Below are positions 49,633 through 58,872 of a DNA stretch of 64,000 bases, one piece after another (the first letter of the stretch is position 1; every line of letters begins with the position of its first letter). Both the position numbers and the translations under genes were made by a program. This stretch comes from Bdellovibrio sp. qaytius. Lineage in GTDB: Bacteria; Bdellovibrionota; Bdellovibrionia; Bdellovibrionales; Bdellovibrionaceae. The notes below the pieces were generated by a model. That model did no database searches. It worked only from the letters and a program-made list of their open reading frames with translations, and had not been told where the DNA came from. The stretch is from NCBI GenBank assembly GCA_004011035.1, contig CP025734.1, forward strand, positions 2,564,001 to 2,628,000, in the 5' to 3' direction.

Positions 49633-51389
49633 TCGCCCGATCCTTTAATTTCTAAGAATGGAATAAAATCTTCGCCAGCACCCGAGTTCGATTGAACGAA
49701 AATGATTTTTCGTGACATGTCTTGAATTAATAATAACTGTGCCCATAAGCCTAAAACATTTTTTTCAGTGCGAAGGTAATTCACATGTTTTGTGATGCCA
49801 TCATCAATTAATGTAGCTGCCGCGTCTTTATTTGATTTTTGCTTAGACATTAATAAGACATAATGGCTGGCTGTATTCATCTTAGAAACATCAAAAGTTT
49901 TTTCTTGGGCAATAACTGCAGAATAATCTTTTAAGGCAAAGTCTAACTGTAAACGTAAATTCGCACGTTCAGCCGGATCTTCAATTTGTGAATTATACGA
50001 AGAAAATAATGTTTGAGCCGCAGAAACCTCACCCAATTCAAGTTTCATATGCGTTTCTACAACCATTTTTGGAGTCGCGGGCAAGAAAGCTTTTAATTTG
50101 TCAAAAATCGGTCGCGCAGTAAACATTGAATAAATTCCGCTAAAAACAGAAAGTGGAATTTGAAATCTTTGACGAAAGTTTAATGGCATCGCCACAAAGC
50201 TGCGATAATCATTTTGAAATCTTTCTTCGCGGTTCATACGCTTATCAATAAGCATATTGATTAATAATAATTCTTTTTTAAAGTCGATATGAGCTTCAGT
50301 ATAACGATCAATTTCGTGGTTTAATAAACTTTCAATCTCTGAATTCACAGTTGGTTTTGATAACTCACTAACAGCCCAACCAAATAACCAGCGCCCTTTT
50401 TTCATCGTTTGAAAAAGCTCAGCGTAAGTTTTTGTCGCTTGATCGAATTTACCTTCGTAAAAATTTAAAATCGCATCGTTTTCTTTAATGATTTCACTGC
50501 TTGGATCAAGATCTTTTGCACGTATTAAAGATTCACGGGCCTTTTTTAAATCTTCATCTTGTAATGATTGAATAAACTGAACGATATCTAACAAGGCTTT
50601 ACGTTGATCACTTACACCCGGATTAGATTTCAGGTTACTAATAGTTTGTGCCCCATTAATATAACCCACTGAATCTAGTTTCGGAATCATAGGTATAATT
50701 TCAGGTAAAATTTGGCGCTGCAATTCAGGGCTCATATTACCAAAGATCTCGACAACTTTAGATTCTAAGCCATACAAGCTGTACTTACGAATCGAAGATA
50801 TAGATTGCTGCTCTTGTTTTTTCTTTTCTTTATTTTGATAGTACTGTGATCCACCAGCAATAACGATAACGCCCAGTAAAACCGAAATTAAAATCATTAA
50901 TGTTAATTTTGAGCGCTCGCGAAGTTTTGAATGCACGATCGGATCAGTAGAAGATACATATACTTTACCAGGAGCCGCTGGCGGTTTCGCCTGAGTCGTC
51001 GCGGCTGGTGCTGCGGGTTCTGTCGGTTCTTCAGTAAATTCAGCATCTTCAACAGACACATTTGTGAAAGTTGGCATTTGATGATTGGTATTTTCAATCA
51101 TTAAATCTTGCGTGATTGTTCCTGTTTTTGTTTGGCCTTGTGAAGTGCGCGTTTGATAAGTTTTTGTATGATCATCAACTTTAGCTAACTCTTCACGAAT
51201 TTCATCAACGATAGCTTTTAAAGCTTCTGATTCACGAATATACATCCAACGTGTATCCATATCGCGAACTTCATCTATAAGTGATACTTGTCTTTTCTTT
51301 AATAAATCTTCAATTTGATCGTAAGAATAAGGCCCAAGTACTTTGTTTTCAGACTTGATCATCCATTTTCGGTCGGCGGCGGTTTGCAT
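49629..51389 (-). CDS. GYF_2-domain membrane protein with TPR-like repeats
   Basis: 586 residues. An N-terminal GYF_2-type domain (about 8-60, KSENKVLGPYSYDQIEDLL, DEVRDMDTRWMYI), a Thr/Pro/Ala-rich linker and one membrane segment (about 158-176, LMILISVLLGVIVIAGG). A long helical C-terminal part follows, with TPR-like pairs (ARESLIRAKDLDPSSEIIKE, AILNFYEGKFDQATKTYAELF). The GYF_2 domain would be cytoplasmic and the repeats periplasmic. Probably a scaffold; no enzyme motifs. It lies between mlaD and the lipoprotein, with four-base overlap downstream. GGAG precedes the ATG. Confidence 0.82.
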   Translation of the reverse strand: MQTAADRKWMIKSENKVLGPYSYDQIEDLLKKRQVSLIDEVRDMDTRWMYIRESEALKAIVDEIREELAKVDDHTKTYQTRTSQGQTKTGTITQDLMIENTNHQMPTFTNVSVEDAEFTEEPTEPAAPAATTQAKPPAAPGKVYVSSTDPIVHSKLRERSKLTLMILISVLLGVIVIAGGSQYYQNKEKKKQEQQSISSIRKYSLYGLESKVVEIFGNMSPELQRQILPEIIPMIPKLDSVGYINGAQTISNLKSNPGVSDQRKALLDIVQFIQSLQDEDLKKARESLIRAKDLDPSSEIIKENDAILNFYEGKFDQATKTYAELFQTMKKGRWLFGWAVSELSKPTVNSEIESLLNHEIDRYTEAHIDFKKELLLINMLIDKRMNREERFQNDYRSFVAMPLNFRQRFQIPLSVFSGIYSMFTARPIFDKLKAFLPATPKMVVETHMKLELGEVSAAQTLFSSYNSQIEDPAERANLRLQLDFALKDYSAVIAQEKTFDVSKMNTASHYVLLMSKQKSNKDAAATLIDDGITKHVNYLRTEKNVLGLWAQLLLIQDMSRKIIFVQSNSGAGEDFIPFLEIKGSGE

Positions 51390-51399
51390 GTGCGCTCTC

Positions 51400-52779
51400 C
51401 TAGAATGGGGATTTCGTTAATAGAAGTTTAAGATCATCATTTGTTAAAAATAAACCGGCGCCGGCATAAGCCGACTGAGCATCGGTGTTGTGTAACATGT
51501 CGTTATACCCTGCTAACACATACATTCCGTAACGAAATTTATATGAAACAGTTGTGCGTAAGTTCGTATCTCCGAAATCAAAAGCTTCAACTGAAAACTT
51601 AAGACGGTGCATTTTAAACGGAGAATAATCTACACCAATACCACCCGCATTTTCGATCAAACCGCCTTTAAGGGTAAAATCAAAAACATTCTTAGCAAAA
51701 AGCGCTGTGAATTTAGTTTTATTTTTATAAGTCGTCGTTTCATCAACGTTATTTGGTGTTCCACCATTAGTTGTGGTTAAGATATTTTTCTTATCAACCA
51801 CACCTGCTGGATCATCAACTAAGGCTAAATAGTAATAACGATCAAGACCTGGTTGAATTTGAATACCAATCGAAGATTTAGCTCCGATATCATTTAAGTA
51901 ATAACCATTAAAATCAAAAGCTGTTGTTGTTTTATTAGCTGTATCAACTAAACCGCTAATGCCTTCGATAGCTGAAGAAACATCTTCTGCTGTTTTTTCA
52001 TCAGAAATAAGTTTTCCGATAGTGCCTTCGCCTTTATTTACTTTATCTGTGATCTCTTCGATATTTTTCAATGATTTATCGATACGAACCATTGAGTTTT
52101 TCCAAGTTTTCTTAAAACCTGTTTCAGATTCATCGTTAATTAAGCCATCCATCGTTGAAGTGATATCGTGAACTTGATCAACGATTTCACTGATTTGTTC
52201 TTTATTTTCAGCTGTCATTTGCGAAAGATCGCCCGTTAGCTTTTCAATATTTTGAACAATACGACCCATAATATGTTTATTTGTGCCTTCAGCACTTGTC
52301 GCTTCATTTAAATTTTTAGCCACATCTTTTAAACTTGTTGTGATATCAGAAACTTGTGTCATCACATCATCAAGTGATCCACCCGTTTTAACATTGGCAA
52401 TTTGACCACCATCTTCAAGGCCTGGATCAGTTGCGCTTCCGGGGCTGATTTCGATGTATTTATCACCTAAAATACCGTTCGCGCGCATTTCTACAATCGC
52501 AGAACGTGTCAGTGGCACATCAGATTTTACGGTGACATCAATGCGGGCTTTGCCTTCAGCTAAAGAAATATCTTTAATGGCTCCGACAGGAATACCAGCT
52601 GAACGAATGGCTGAACCTTTGGTTAAGCCATTTGCGTTATCTAAATAAAACCATGCTTTTTTTGATCGACCTAAGAACGAAGGATCATCACTGACTTGCA
52701 TCGACATAAGCGCGATCAAAGCCCCGATGGATACGACAAGCGCGCCTACTTTAAATTCTGCGGTGCTAAAAAAACTCAT
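51400..52779 (-). CDS. mlaD: MlaD-type MCE protein with long C-terminal beta-rich domain
   Basis: 459 residues. One N-terminal membrane anchor (about 10-27), an MCE domain (about 35-115, AWFYLDNANGLTKGSAIRSA, GIPVGAIKDISL, LGDKYIEISPGS) that forms the hexameric lipid-binding ring, and a long helical coiled-coil region (about 125-270). The C-terminal 180 residues then look like consecutive beta-strands of an outer-membrane type (FSVEAFDFGDTNLRTTVSYK, FRYGMYVLAGYN, AYAGAGLFLTNDDL). E. coli MlaD is only 183 residues. Overlaps mlaF by four bases. Confidence 0.9.
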   Translation of the reverse strand: MSFFSTAEFKVGALVVSIGALIALMSMQVSDDPSFLGRSKKAWFYLDNANGLTKGSAIRSAGIPVGAIKDISLAEGKARIDVTVKSDVPLTRSAIVEMRANGILGDKYIEISPGSATDPGLEDGGQIANVKTGGSLDDVMTQVSDITTSLKDVAKNLNEATSAEGTNKHIMGRIVQNIEKLTGDLSQMTAENKEQISEIVDQVHDITSTMDGLINDESETGFKKTWKNSMVRIDKSLKNIEEITDKVNKGEGTIGKLISDEKTAEDVSSAIEGISGLVDTANKTTTAFDFNGYYLNDIGAKSSIGIQIQPGLDRYYYLALVDDPAGVVDKKNILTTTNGGTPNNVDETTTYKNKTKFTALFAKNVFDFTLKGGLIENAGGIGVDYSPFKMHRLKFSVEAFDFGDTNLRTTVSYKFRYGMYVLAGYNDMLHNTDAQSAYAGAGLFLTNDDLKLLLTKSPF

Positions 52780-53534
52780 TGATGCTTCATCCCTTTTGTC
52801 ACAAATCGCTGAACCAATTCAATATCAGATTTAAAGAAATCCTGAGCAGTTCCAGCTAGTAACACTTTACCAGCATCTAACATCACAATAAAGTCTGCTA
52901 TACGAAAAGCTGCACTTAAATCGTGCGACACCATCACAGAAGTAGTACCTTGGTTTAGTTTATGTGTCTGAAGAATCAGATCATCGACCATTTCGGTCAA
53001 AATTGGATCTAATCCCGTCGTCGGTTCATCGTAAATAATGATACCTGGATCTAAGGCTAGAGCACGTGCTAAGCCCGTTCTTTTTTGCATACCACCCGAA
53101 ATTTCACTCGGTAATTTATTAAAATGTTTTGGATCAAGGCCAACCATCTTAAGTTTTGTTTGTGCAATTTGAATAATCTGATTTTTTTGCAGTGTTCTTC
53201 TATGTTCTTCGAGAGGAAAACAAACATTTTCTAAAACCGTCATATCATCAAACAACGCAGCACTTTGAAATAACACACCATAATTACAACGAAATTTAGT
53301 CAGCTCATTATCATCCATTGTAGATAAATCTGTTCCTAAAATTCTGACTGTGCCTGATGTAGGTTTAAATAATCCTAAAATATGTTTTAACATCACTGAT
53401 TTACCGGTACCCGAAAAACCAATAATCGCCGTTAAGCTGCCTTTGGGAATCTTAAGATCGATGCCCTTAAGAACGAATTCTTTACCATCGAAAGTCTTTT
53501 TAAGATCGGTGATATCAATTGCGTAATCGCTCAT
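52776..53534 (-). CDS. mlaF: Mla-type ABC transporter ATP-binding protein
   Basis: 252 residues with Walker A GFSGTGKS, Q-loop GVLFQSAALFDDMTV, signature EISGGMQKRTGLARAL (the ISGGM form typical of MlaF), Walker B GIIIYDEPTTGLDP and H-loop VMVSHDLSAAF. It powers MlaE-MlaD phospholipid transport between the membranes. Overlaps its neighbours by four bases on both sides. Confidence 0.95.
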   Translation of the reverse strand: MSDYAIDITDLKKTFDGKEFVLKGIDLKIPKGSLTAIIGFSGTGKSVMLKHILGLFKPTSGTVRILGTDLSTMDDNELTKFRCNYGVLFQSAALFDDMTVLENVCFPLEEHRRTLQKNQIIQIAQTKLKMVGLDPKHFNKLPSEISGGMQKRTGLARALALDPGIIIYDEPTTGLDPILTEMVDDLILQTHKLNQGTTSVMVSHDLSAAFRIADFIVMLDAGKVLLAGTAQDFFKSDIELVQRFVTKGMKHQ

Positions 53535-54319
53535 TTTTGAATTCCCATAAAAATATAAGCCACACGAATTAAGTTCATTAAGAAATAATCGATAATAATA
53601 ATTCCAACCATACTCATCACGACACCGTTATTCGTCGCTTCTCCGACGCCCTTAGCGCCACCTTTAGTGTGATAACCTTGGTATGTGCAAATCACTGCGA
53701 ATAAAAAACCAAAAATAGCCGATTTAAAAAGGCCTTCATTGATATGATGAAAATCGACTGTTTGACGAATCTTTTCAAAAAAGATCGCGCTATCAAGGCC
53801 TACGATTTTCGTACATAAAAACCATGAACCTAACATGGCCATAAAATCAAAAAGCCCCGTTAATAACGGCATACAAACGACAGCCGCAATAATACGCGGA
53901 GCAATTAAATATTGCTTCGTGTTCACGCCCATCACATCCAGCGCATCCATTTGCTCATTCACACGCATTGTGCCTAAGCGCGCAGCCATCGCACCACCTG
54001 CACGAGCAGCAACGATTAATCCCGTTAACACCGGGCCTAATTCACGTGTAATACCTAAAGCCACCGTTGGGCCAACAAGGTTTACCGCATTCACTAATTT
54101 AAAACCTAAATAAATTTGAAATGATAAGGCAAGACCCGTAAACACACTGGTTAATGAAATGATTCCGACTGACTGATTGCCGATAAATTCCATGTGTTTT
54201 ACAACTTCAGTGTAACGGTAAGGTTGCGTGAATAAAAGTTTAAGACTTGATATCGCAAAAATTGAAACTTCGCCGACATCGTTAATTTTCTTTTTAAATT
54301 TTTCTAAAATGGCTATCAC
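53531..54319 (-). CDS. mlaE: Mla-type ABC transporter permease
   Basis: 262 residues of the MlaE/YrbE permease family: VGIISLTSVFTGLALSFQIY, the conserved GITRELGPVLTGLIVAARAG and GAMAARLGTMRVNEQMDALD, and a C-terminal YQGYHTKGGAKGVGEATNNG. Five to six membrane segments. It has a slightly longer N-terminus than E. coli MlaE. mlaB and mlaC are not adjacent. Confidence 0.95.
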   Translation of the reverse strand: MIAILEKFKKKINDVGEVSIFAISSLKLLFTQPYRYTEVVKHMEFIGNQSVGIISLTSVFTGLALSFQIYLGFKLVNAVNLVGPTVALGITRELGPVLTGLIVAARAGGAMAARLGTMRVNEQMDALDVMGVNTKQYLIAPRIIAAVVCMPLLTGLFDFMAMLGSWFLCTKIVGLDSAIFFEKIRQTVDFHHINEGLFKSAIFGFLFAVICTYQGYHTKGGAKGVGEATNNGVVMSMVGIIIIDYFLMNLIRVAYIFMGIQK

Positions 54320-55485
54320 GACTGCCCGCCTTTATAATGTCTTGGCACTCGTTCGCCAACTGCCGTTAGAACTTCCCAAGTGATCGTTTCAGCAGCTTTT
54401 GCTGTGACTTCTGCACTTAAGAAATTTCCAGCCTGGTCGTATCCAAATAAAATGACTTCTTCTTCAGTGAATTTTTTTAAACCTGAAGATTGAACTACCG
54501 CCGTCACATCTAACATTAAAAAATCCATGCAAATGCGCCCGACAATTGGAACTTCTTTACCTGCAAATAAAAATTTGCCGCGGTTACTTAACAAACGATG
54601 TACACCATCTGCATATCCAACAGGAACCACCGCAATTGTTGAAGCTTTATCAGCCTTCCAAGTTGCGCCGTAAGAAACGGTTTCGCCCACATTCATTTGG
54701 CGAATGTTGTTAACCACTGATTTAAAAGTCATCACTGGTTTTAAATTCATACTTTTCAATGTTTCAGAAGGCGAATATCCATAAAGCATTAGACCAGGAC
54801 GAAATCCCCAATTGGTTTTATTCAGAAAATGATCTGGATTATTTTTAACTTCAGGTTCTGCAAGACTTGCAATACCGCCCGAATTTAATAAATGCGCCCA
54901 CACATCTTCATCTTTAAAATAAGAATGAATTTCAGTCATCAGTTTGGCTTGCGCCGCTGAATGACCGTTGGTTTGCACGGCGTCTTCACCTAAGTAAAAA
55001 TGGCTTAAGACAGCTTTAAGTTTTAATTTTTTTGAAGTTTTAAAATAAGTTCTTAACTTTTCAGCTTCTTGAGGCGCAAAACCTAAACGATTCATTCCCG
55101 TATTAAATTTCACATGAACTTTAATGGGTTCATCAGCTACGCTTTCTAAAGCTGTGATTTGATCCCAAGTGCTCACCACAGGTGTCATCTGGGCATCAAA
55201 AATTTTCTGAGCCCCTTGTTTGTCAAAACCACGAAACACTAAAATTTTTGACTTTAGACCTTCGTTTCTTAACATCAAACCTTCTTCGATCAGGCAAACA
55301 CCTAAATGCGAGGCCCCCAGGTGATCTAAATGTTTTGCGACGACGATATCACCGTGCCCATAGGCATTAGCTTTAACCATCGGGCAAATAAAACGGTTAT
55401 CACCGCCTAATTTTTTAATTTCAAAAAAATTATGGCTTAAGTGATCTAAATTTATTTCTGCGAAGGTTCTACGGAACATTTCCAT
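54316..55485 (-). CDS. alr: alanine racemase
   Basis: PLP enzyme that interconverts L- and D-alanine for peptidoglycan. 389 residues with PLP Lys38 in PMVKANAYGHG, the TIM-barrel landmarks VKFNTGMNRLGF and GFRPGLMLYGYSP, and the catalytic Tyr in VSYGATW. The C-terminal barrel has VGYADGVHRLLSN and GRICMDFLMLDVT. Overlaps mlaE by four bases. Cell-wall precursor supply and envelope lipid transport thus share a transcript. Confidence 0.96.
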   Translation of the reverse strand: MEMFRRTFAEINLDHLSHNFFEIKKLGGDNRFICPMVKANAYGHGDIVVAKHLDHLGASHLGVCLIEEGLMLRNEGLKSKILVFRGFDKQGAQKIFDAQMTPVVSTWDQITALESVADEPIKVHVKFNTGMNRLGFAPQEAEKLRTYFKTSKKLKLKAVLSHFYLGEDAVQTNGHSAAQAKLMTEIHSYFKDEDVWAHLLNSGGIASLAEPEVKNNPDHFLNKTNWGFRPGLMLYGYSPSETLKSMNLKPVMTFKSVVNNIRQMNVGETVSYGATWKADKASTIAVVPVGYADGVHRLLSNRGKFLFAGKEVPIVGRICMDFLMLDVTAVVQSSGLKKFTEEEVILFGYDQAGNFLSAEVTAKAAETITWEVLTAVGERVPRHYKGGQS

Positions 55486-55490
55486 ATTAA

Positions 55491-56948
55491 TTAGGGCTCC
55501 ACAACAAAGTCAGGCTTATGTTCTACAGGTGGTTTATAAAAACAAATTTTATCACCACCTTTTTGCGAAATAAAATGAAGGGCGCGTGTTGCACTTTCAT
55601 CTAAATCAAAAGCATTACGAGTTAACGTCGGGTATTCACTAATACCTTGGCTGACCGTAACATTTACACCTGCACGTATTAAATTTTCTTTAGCCATACC
55701 TTGGCGAAAACGATCTGAACGAAGCGCTGCACCCTTGCGGTTACAGTTCGTTAAAATCATCGTGAATTCATTTTCACCTGTTCGGCATAAATAATCATTT
55801 AAGCGCGAAGTGGCTTTGATAACTTCTGAAACTGTTAAAATAATTTGGTCTGCGGCTTCACGCCCAAGACTGGCTTCAAGTTCGGCAAACTTATCGACCG
55901 AAACTTTAATTAACGATAACGGAACCAGTGCGCGCTTGCTGCGGTCAACTTCACGCTCTAAAACACGTGAATAAAACAACTGATTATAAAACCCTGTTAA
56001 GTGATCTTCAATATCAAGTTGTTTTGGTTCAGATTCGTAAACAAAAAGAGTATAAACTAAACTCATTAACGAAAAATCTTCTGCAACAGCTGATGAAATT
56101 TCTTGAGTCGAAATTAAAATACCTTCGATTTTATCACGAATAATCATTGGCAAAAACTTGATACGATCAGTGCCAAATTTATTTTTAAAATAAGTGGCAA
56201 TTGATAATGGCAGTGACCCCATCAACATTTGCGACATAAAATCTTTGTCTTTTACATTTACTTTGTACGATAAGCCTTCAACCCACTCTTCAGGCACACC
56301 CGCATACGAAACACATAAAAAAGTTTCGATGCTTGGCACATACTTAAGGTAAATCCAAGATTGTGTTGGGGTTTGGCTATAAAAAGTATTTAACAGATCT
56401 TCTTTAGAAGTTGCTGATTTGTATTCAGCAATACGCAGTTGATAAGGGCGAACTTCTGGAGCTTGGCGCTCAGTGGTTAAAGTCGATTGTAACTTTTCAC
56501 GTGAAGCGGCTTCTTTTTTTAAATCATCTGCAAGTTGTTCGTTTTGATAAGTGCGAAAAATAATTTCGCAAATATTATCTACTGATTGCAACACTTGCTG
56601 ATCAACAGCGATTTCGCCCGCATTAAAAACGCTGTACACGTTAAATTTTTTATAATTTTTAAAAGCGGCAATCTGATCAGCCGGAGCTAGAAAAATAAAC
56701 TTAATTTCTTTAGACGCTAATAAAGCTTTTTGAATAAATTCATGCGGAGCTAATAACGAACCACGAATATCAAAAATCACCACATGCGGTGGATTGTCTT
56801 GAATTCGAAATAATTGCTCATCAACATCGGCAAAGTAATAATTTTCATACCCTGCTGAAGTCATGGCGTGTTTGATTTGCGTTCCTAAGTTTACATCTTG
56901 GGTAAATATCGAAACGCTAAACTGCGATGCAAATTCTCTGATATTCAT
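55491..56948 (-). CDS. receiver-like / GAF-like / degenerate GGDEF protein
   Basis: 485 residues. Residues 8-130 look like a receiver domain with the phospho-acceptor region VVIFDIRGSL, but the N-terminal acidic pair (FTQDVN) and the C-terminal Lys are lost. Residues 170-310 resemble a GAF-type domain. Residues 320-475 are a GGDEF fold starting with DHLTGFYNQLFYSRVLEREV. The catalytic signature, however, reads RTGENEF, i.e. GENEF for GGDEF. It is probably not an active diguanylate cyclase and may bind nucleotide or a partner. Overlaps the upstream membrane-protein gene by four bases. Confidence 0.82.
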   Translation of the reverse strand: MNIREFASQFSVSIFTQDVNLGTQIKHAMTSAGYENYYFADVDEQLFRIQDNPPHVVIFDIRGSLLAPHEFIQKALLASKEIKFIFLAPADQIAAFKNYKKFNVYSVFNAGEIAVDQQVLQSVDNICEIIFRTYQNEQLADDLKKEAASREKLQSTLTTERQAPEVRPYQLRIAEYKSATSKEDLLNTFYSQTPTQSWIYLKYVPSIETFLCVSYAGVPEEWVEGLSYKVNVKDKDFMSQMLMGSLPLSIATYFKNKFGTDRIKFLPMIIRDKIEGILISTQEISSAVAEDFSLMSLVYTLFVYESEPKQLDIEDHLTGFYNQLFYSRVLEREVDRSKRALVPLSLIKVSVDKFAELEASLGREAADQIILTVSEVIKATSRLNDYLCRTGENEFTMILTNCNRKGAALRSDRFRQGMAKENLIRAGVNVTVSQGISEYPTLTRNAFDLDESATRALHFISQKGGDKICFYKPPVEHKPDFVVEP

Positions 56949-58738
56949 CCTTTTTCTGGCCTTCTGATTTTAACTTTAGTTTGATCGGCTTTCTCGGTTT
57001 CAGTTGTCGTAATATTGATTTCAGGATCTTCAACAATTGACATTTTTTCATCTAATTTAAATTTTGCCGGCTGCATTTCTTTTTCGATATTCATTTTAGG
57101 CGTCGTGCTTGTTAGCGAAACTGGCTCACCCGCCTCATCATCTAACGAAAGCAAGGCATCAATATCTAAATCATTCTGAATCGGATTCACCGGAGTCATC
57201 TCTGGCATTTTGAATCCGCTGGCGTCAGATTCATCAAGTTCAAAACGCATTTCTGCCGAAGGCGTTGGTTTATTAAATGCCGGAGCTGCCGCTTGCGCTG
57301 AAGCTTCTTGGCGATGAAAACTAAATCTAAAAATAGCTTCGCCGGCCGATGAAGCCACCTGAGAAAATTCAGCATGCGCCGCTTTTAACTCGGGAAGAAT
57401 TGCTGCATGTAAATTAAAATTTTGAATAGGAGCTTGAATTTCTAAGACCGTTAAAGAATCAATATCATAAGAACGCAATTGAATACGTTTTTTAAGACCT
57501 GATATCTCTTGTGCTACAGACAACAACACGTTTTCAAATATTTTAATAAATTTTGGATAATCTAAAACAACTGTTTCACCAGAAGCAAATTCTTTACCGA
57601 CTGTAACGCCTTGAGATTTTAACTGACGATCAATATTGAAAATCGCCTGCTGCACACAAGCTTGCACTTGAATAGAAACAACCTGAGCCTCGCGCGAAAA
57701 TTCTAATGGAATTTCCTGTGGCAGCGCCGCTGGTTTAACTGTTGGCGCAGCTGATGGTTTGGCCTGACGAGGTTCAGCCTGAAGCACTGTTGGCGGCGGC
57801 GAAGTTACAGATTTCATCGGTGCAGGCGCTGTATTTGGTAAACCAAGGCCAATCGCTTCGTCAGCATCATACTCTGTTGATTTTTTCTGTGAAGAACCCG
57901 AAGAAGACGATCTAGAGACATAATCTGGCTTTGCCACAAACAGCAAAACTCCCGACATTAAAAAACCAAGACCCAAAATGATTCCAAGAATTGGCAATGG
58001 AATATCAAAATTTGAATAGGCTTGTTTTGAAGTGTAACTTAATAAATTTAAATTCGTGCCACGTAATTCTTGGCGATCGATAAAAAAGTTTTTATCAGAA
58101 ACTTTATTTTCATCTGAAAGGTTACCTACATATTCATATTCTGTGTGAGCGGCTACTGTTTTATCATTAGTTAACAAAACTTGTGTGATCGAACTTGTGC
58201 GCTGTAAATCAAAAAATCTTTGAAAATAACTAATATCGCCAACAACCATTACCCCGCTGCGAGGTAAGTTATTTCTTTTTTCTTTATCGAACACAATCAT
58301 CGCTAAATGCACTAAGCCGCTTGAATCTTTAAAAGTTTGAACACGCAACATCGGGTTGCCTGTGACTTTAGCTTGTAAGTTTTGTTGCAGTGTTGCCGAG
58401 TTCCAACGATCAGCGACTGAACCTGATTGGAGAAATAATTTATTCACAGTTAAACGGTTCGTACCATCTTCTTGCACAACGGCTAAAGCATAAAAAGGTT
58501 TTAACTGAACCCAATTGATTTTTGATTCATCGATTTGAACCGTGTACGAACTTAAAGTATTGCGCAATTGCGAAATTTGACTCACTAAAGATGAGCGTAA
58601 AGCTGTAAGTTGAGTTTGGAGTTGATTCTGCTTGATCGAAACTTTTTCAGAACGGTATGTGTCGTTTAATTTCCATAGGGCTACGCCCACGATAAGAAAT
58701 ATCAACGCTATACTAGAATATACGGTTTTTAACTTCAT
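56945..58738 (-). CDS. membrane protein with periplasmic sensor and pseudo-kinase-like domain
   Basis: 597 residues. TM1 (about 6-24), a periplasmic region (about 25-245), TM2 (about 250-272), a Pro/Ala/Ser-rich linker (about 275-340) and a cytoplasmic domain (about 345-480). The last has DYPKFIKIFENVLLSVAQEI where a histidine kinase would have its N-box, and an EAIFRFSFHR end strand. No phospho-acceptor His box or glycine boxes are found, so it looks like a catalytically dead kinase. An acidic tail follows (IDALLSLDDEAGEPVSL). First gene of the ten-gene operon. No family recognised with certainty. Confidence 0.75.
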   Translation of the reverse strand: MKLKTVYSSIALIFLIVGVALWKLNDTYRSEKVSIKQNQLQTQLTALRSSLVSQISQLRNTLSSYTVQIDESKINWVQLKPFYALAVVQEDGTNRLTVNKLFLQSGSVADRWNSATLQQNLQAKVTGNPMLRVQTFKDSSGLVHLAMIVFDKEKRNNLPRSGVMVVGDISYFQRFFDLQRTSSITQVLLTNDKTVAAHTEYEYVGNLSDENKVSDKNFFIDRQELRGTNLNLLSYTSKQAYSNFDIPLPILGIILGLGFLMSGVLLFVAKPDYVSRSSSSGSSQKKSTEYDADEAIGLGLPNTAPAPMKSVTSPPPTVLQAEPRQAKPSAAPTVKPAALPQEIPLEFSREAQVVSIQVQACVQQAIFNIDRQLKSQGVTVGKEFASGETVVLDYPKFIKIFENVLLSVAQEISGLKKRIQLRSYDIDSLTVLEIQAPIQNFNLHAAILPELKAAHAEFSQVASSAGEAIFRFSFHRQEASAQAAAPAFNKPTPSAEMRFELDESDASGFKMPEMTPVNPIQNDLDIDALLSLDDEAGEPVSLTSTTPKMNIEKEMQPAKFKLDEKMSIVEDPEINITTTETEKADQTKVKIRRPEKG

Positions 58739-58837
58739 TTTGCTTCTTGCATCCTTGCTTAAAGACTATCAATTCTATTGTGTTTTGTTTCTTTTCAGAG
58801 TGCAACACTTTACCTAACAATCATCTTCAAATTCTCT

Positions 58838-58866
58838 TAGACAATTCACTCTTCTGGGATTACAAA
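58838..58866 (+). promoter_or_regulatory. candidate promoter of nadB, leaderless type
   Basis: TAGACA (58838-58843) and TACAAA (58861-58866), 17-nt spacer. The -10 ends 6 nt before the nadB ATG. Confidence 0.4.
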
Positions 58867-58872
58867 GCTTGC

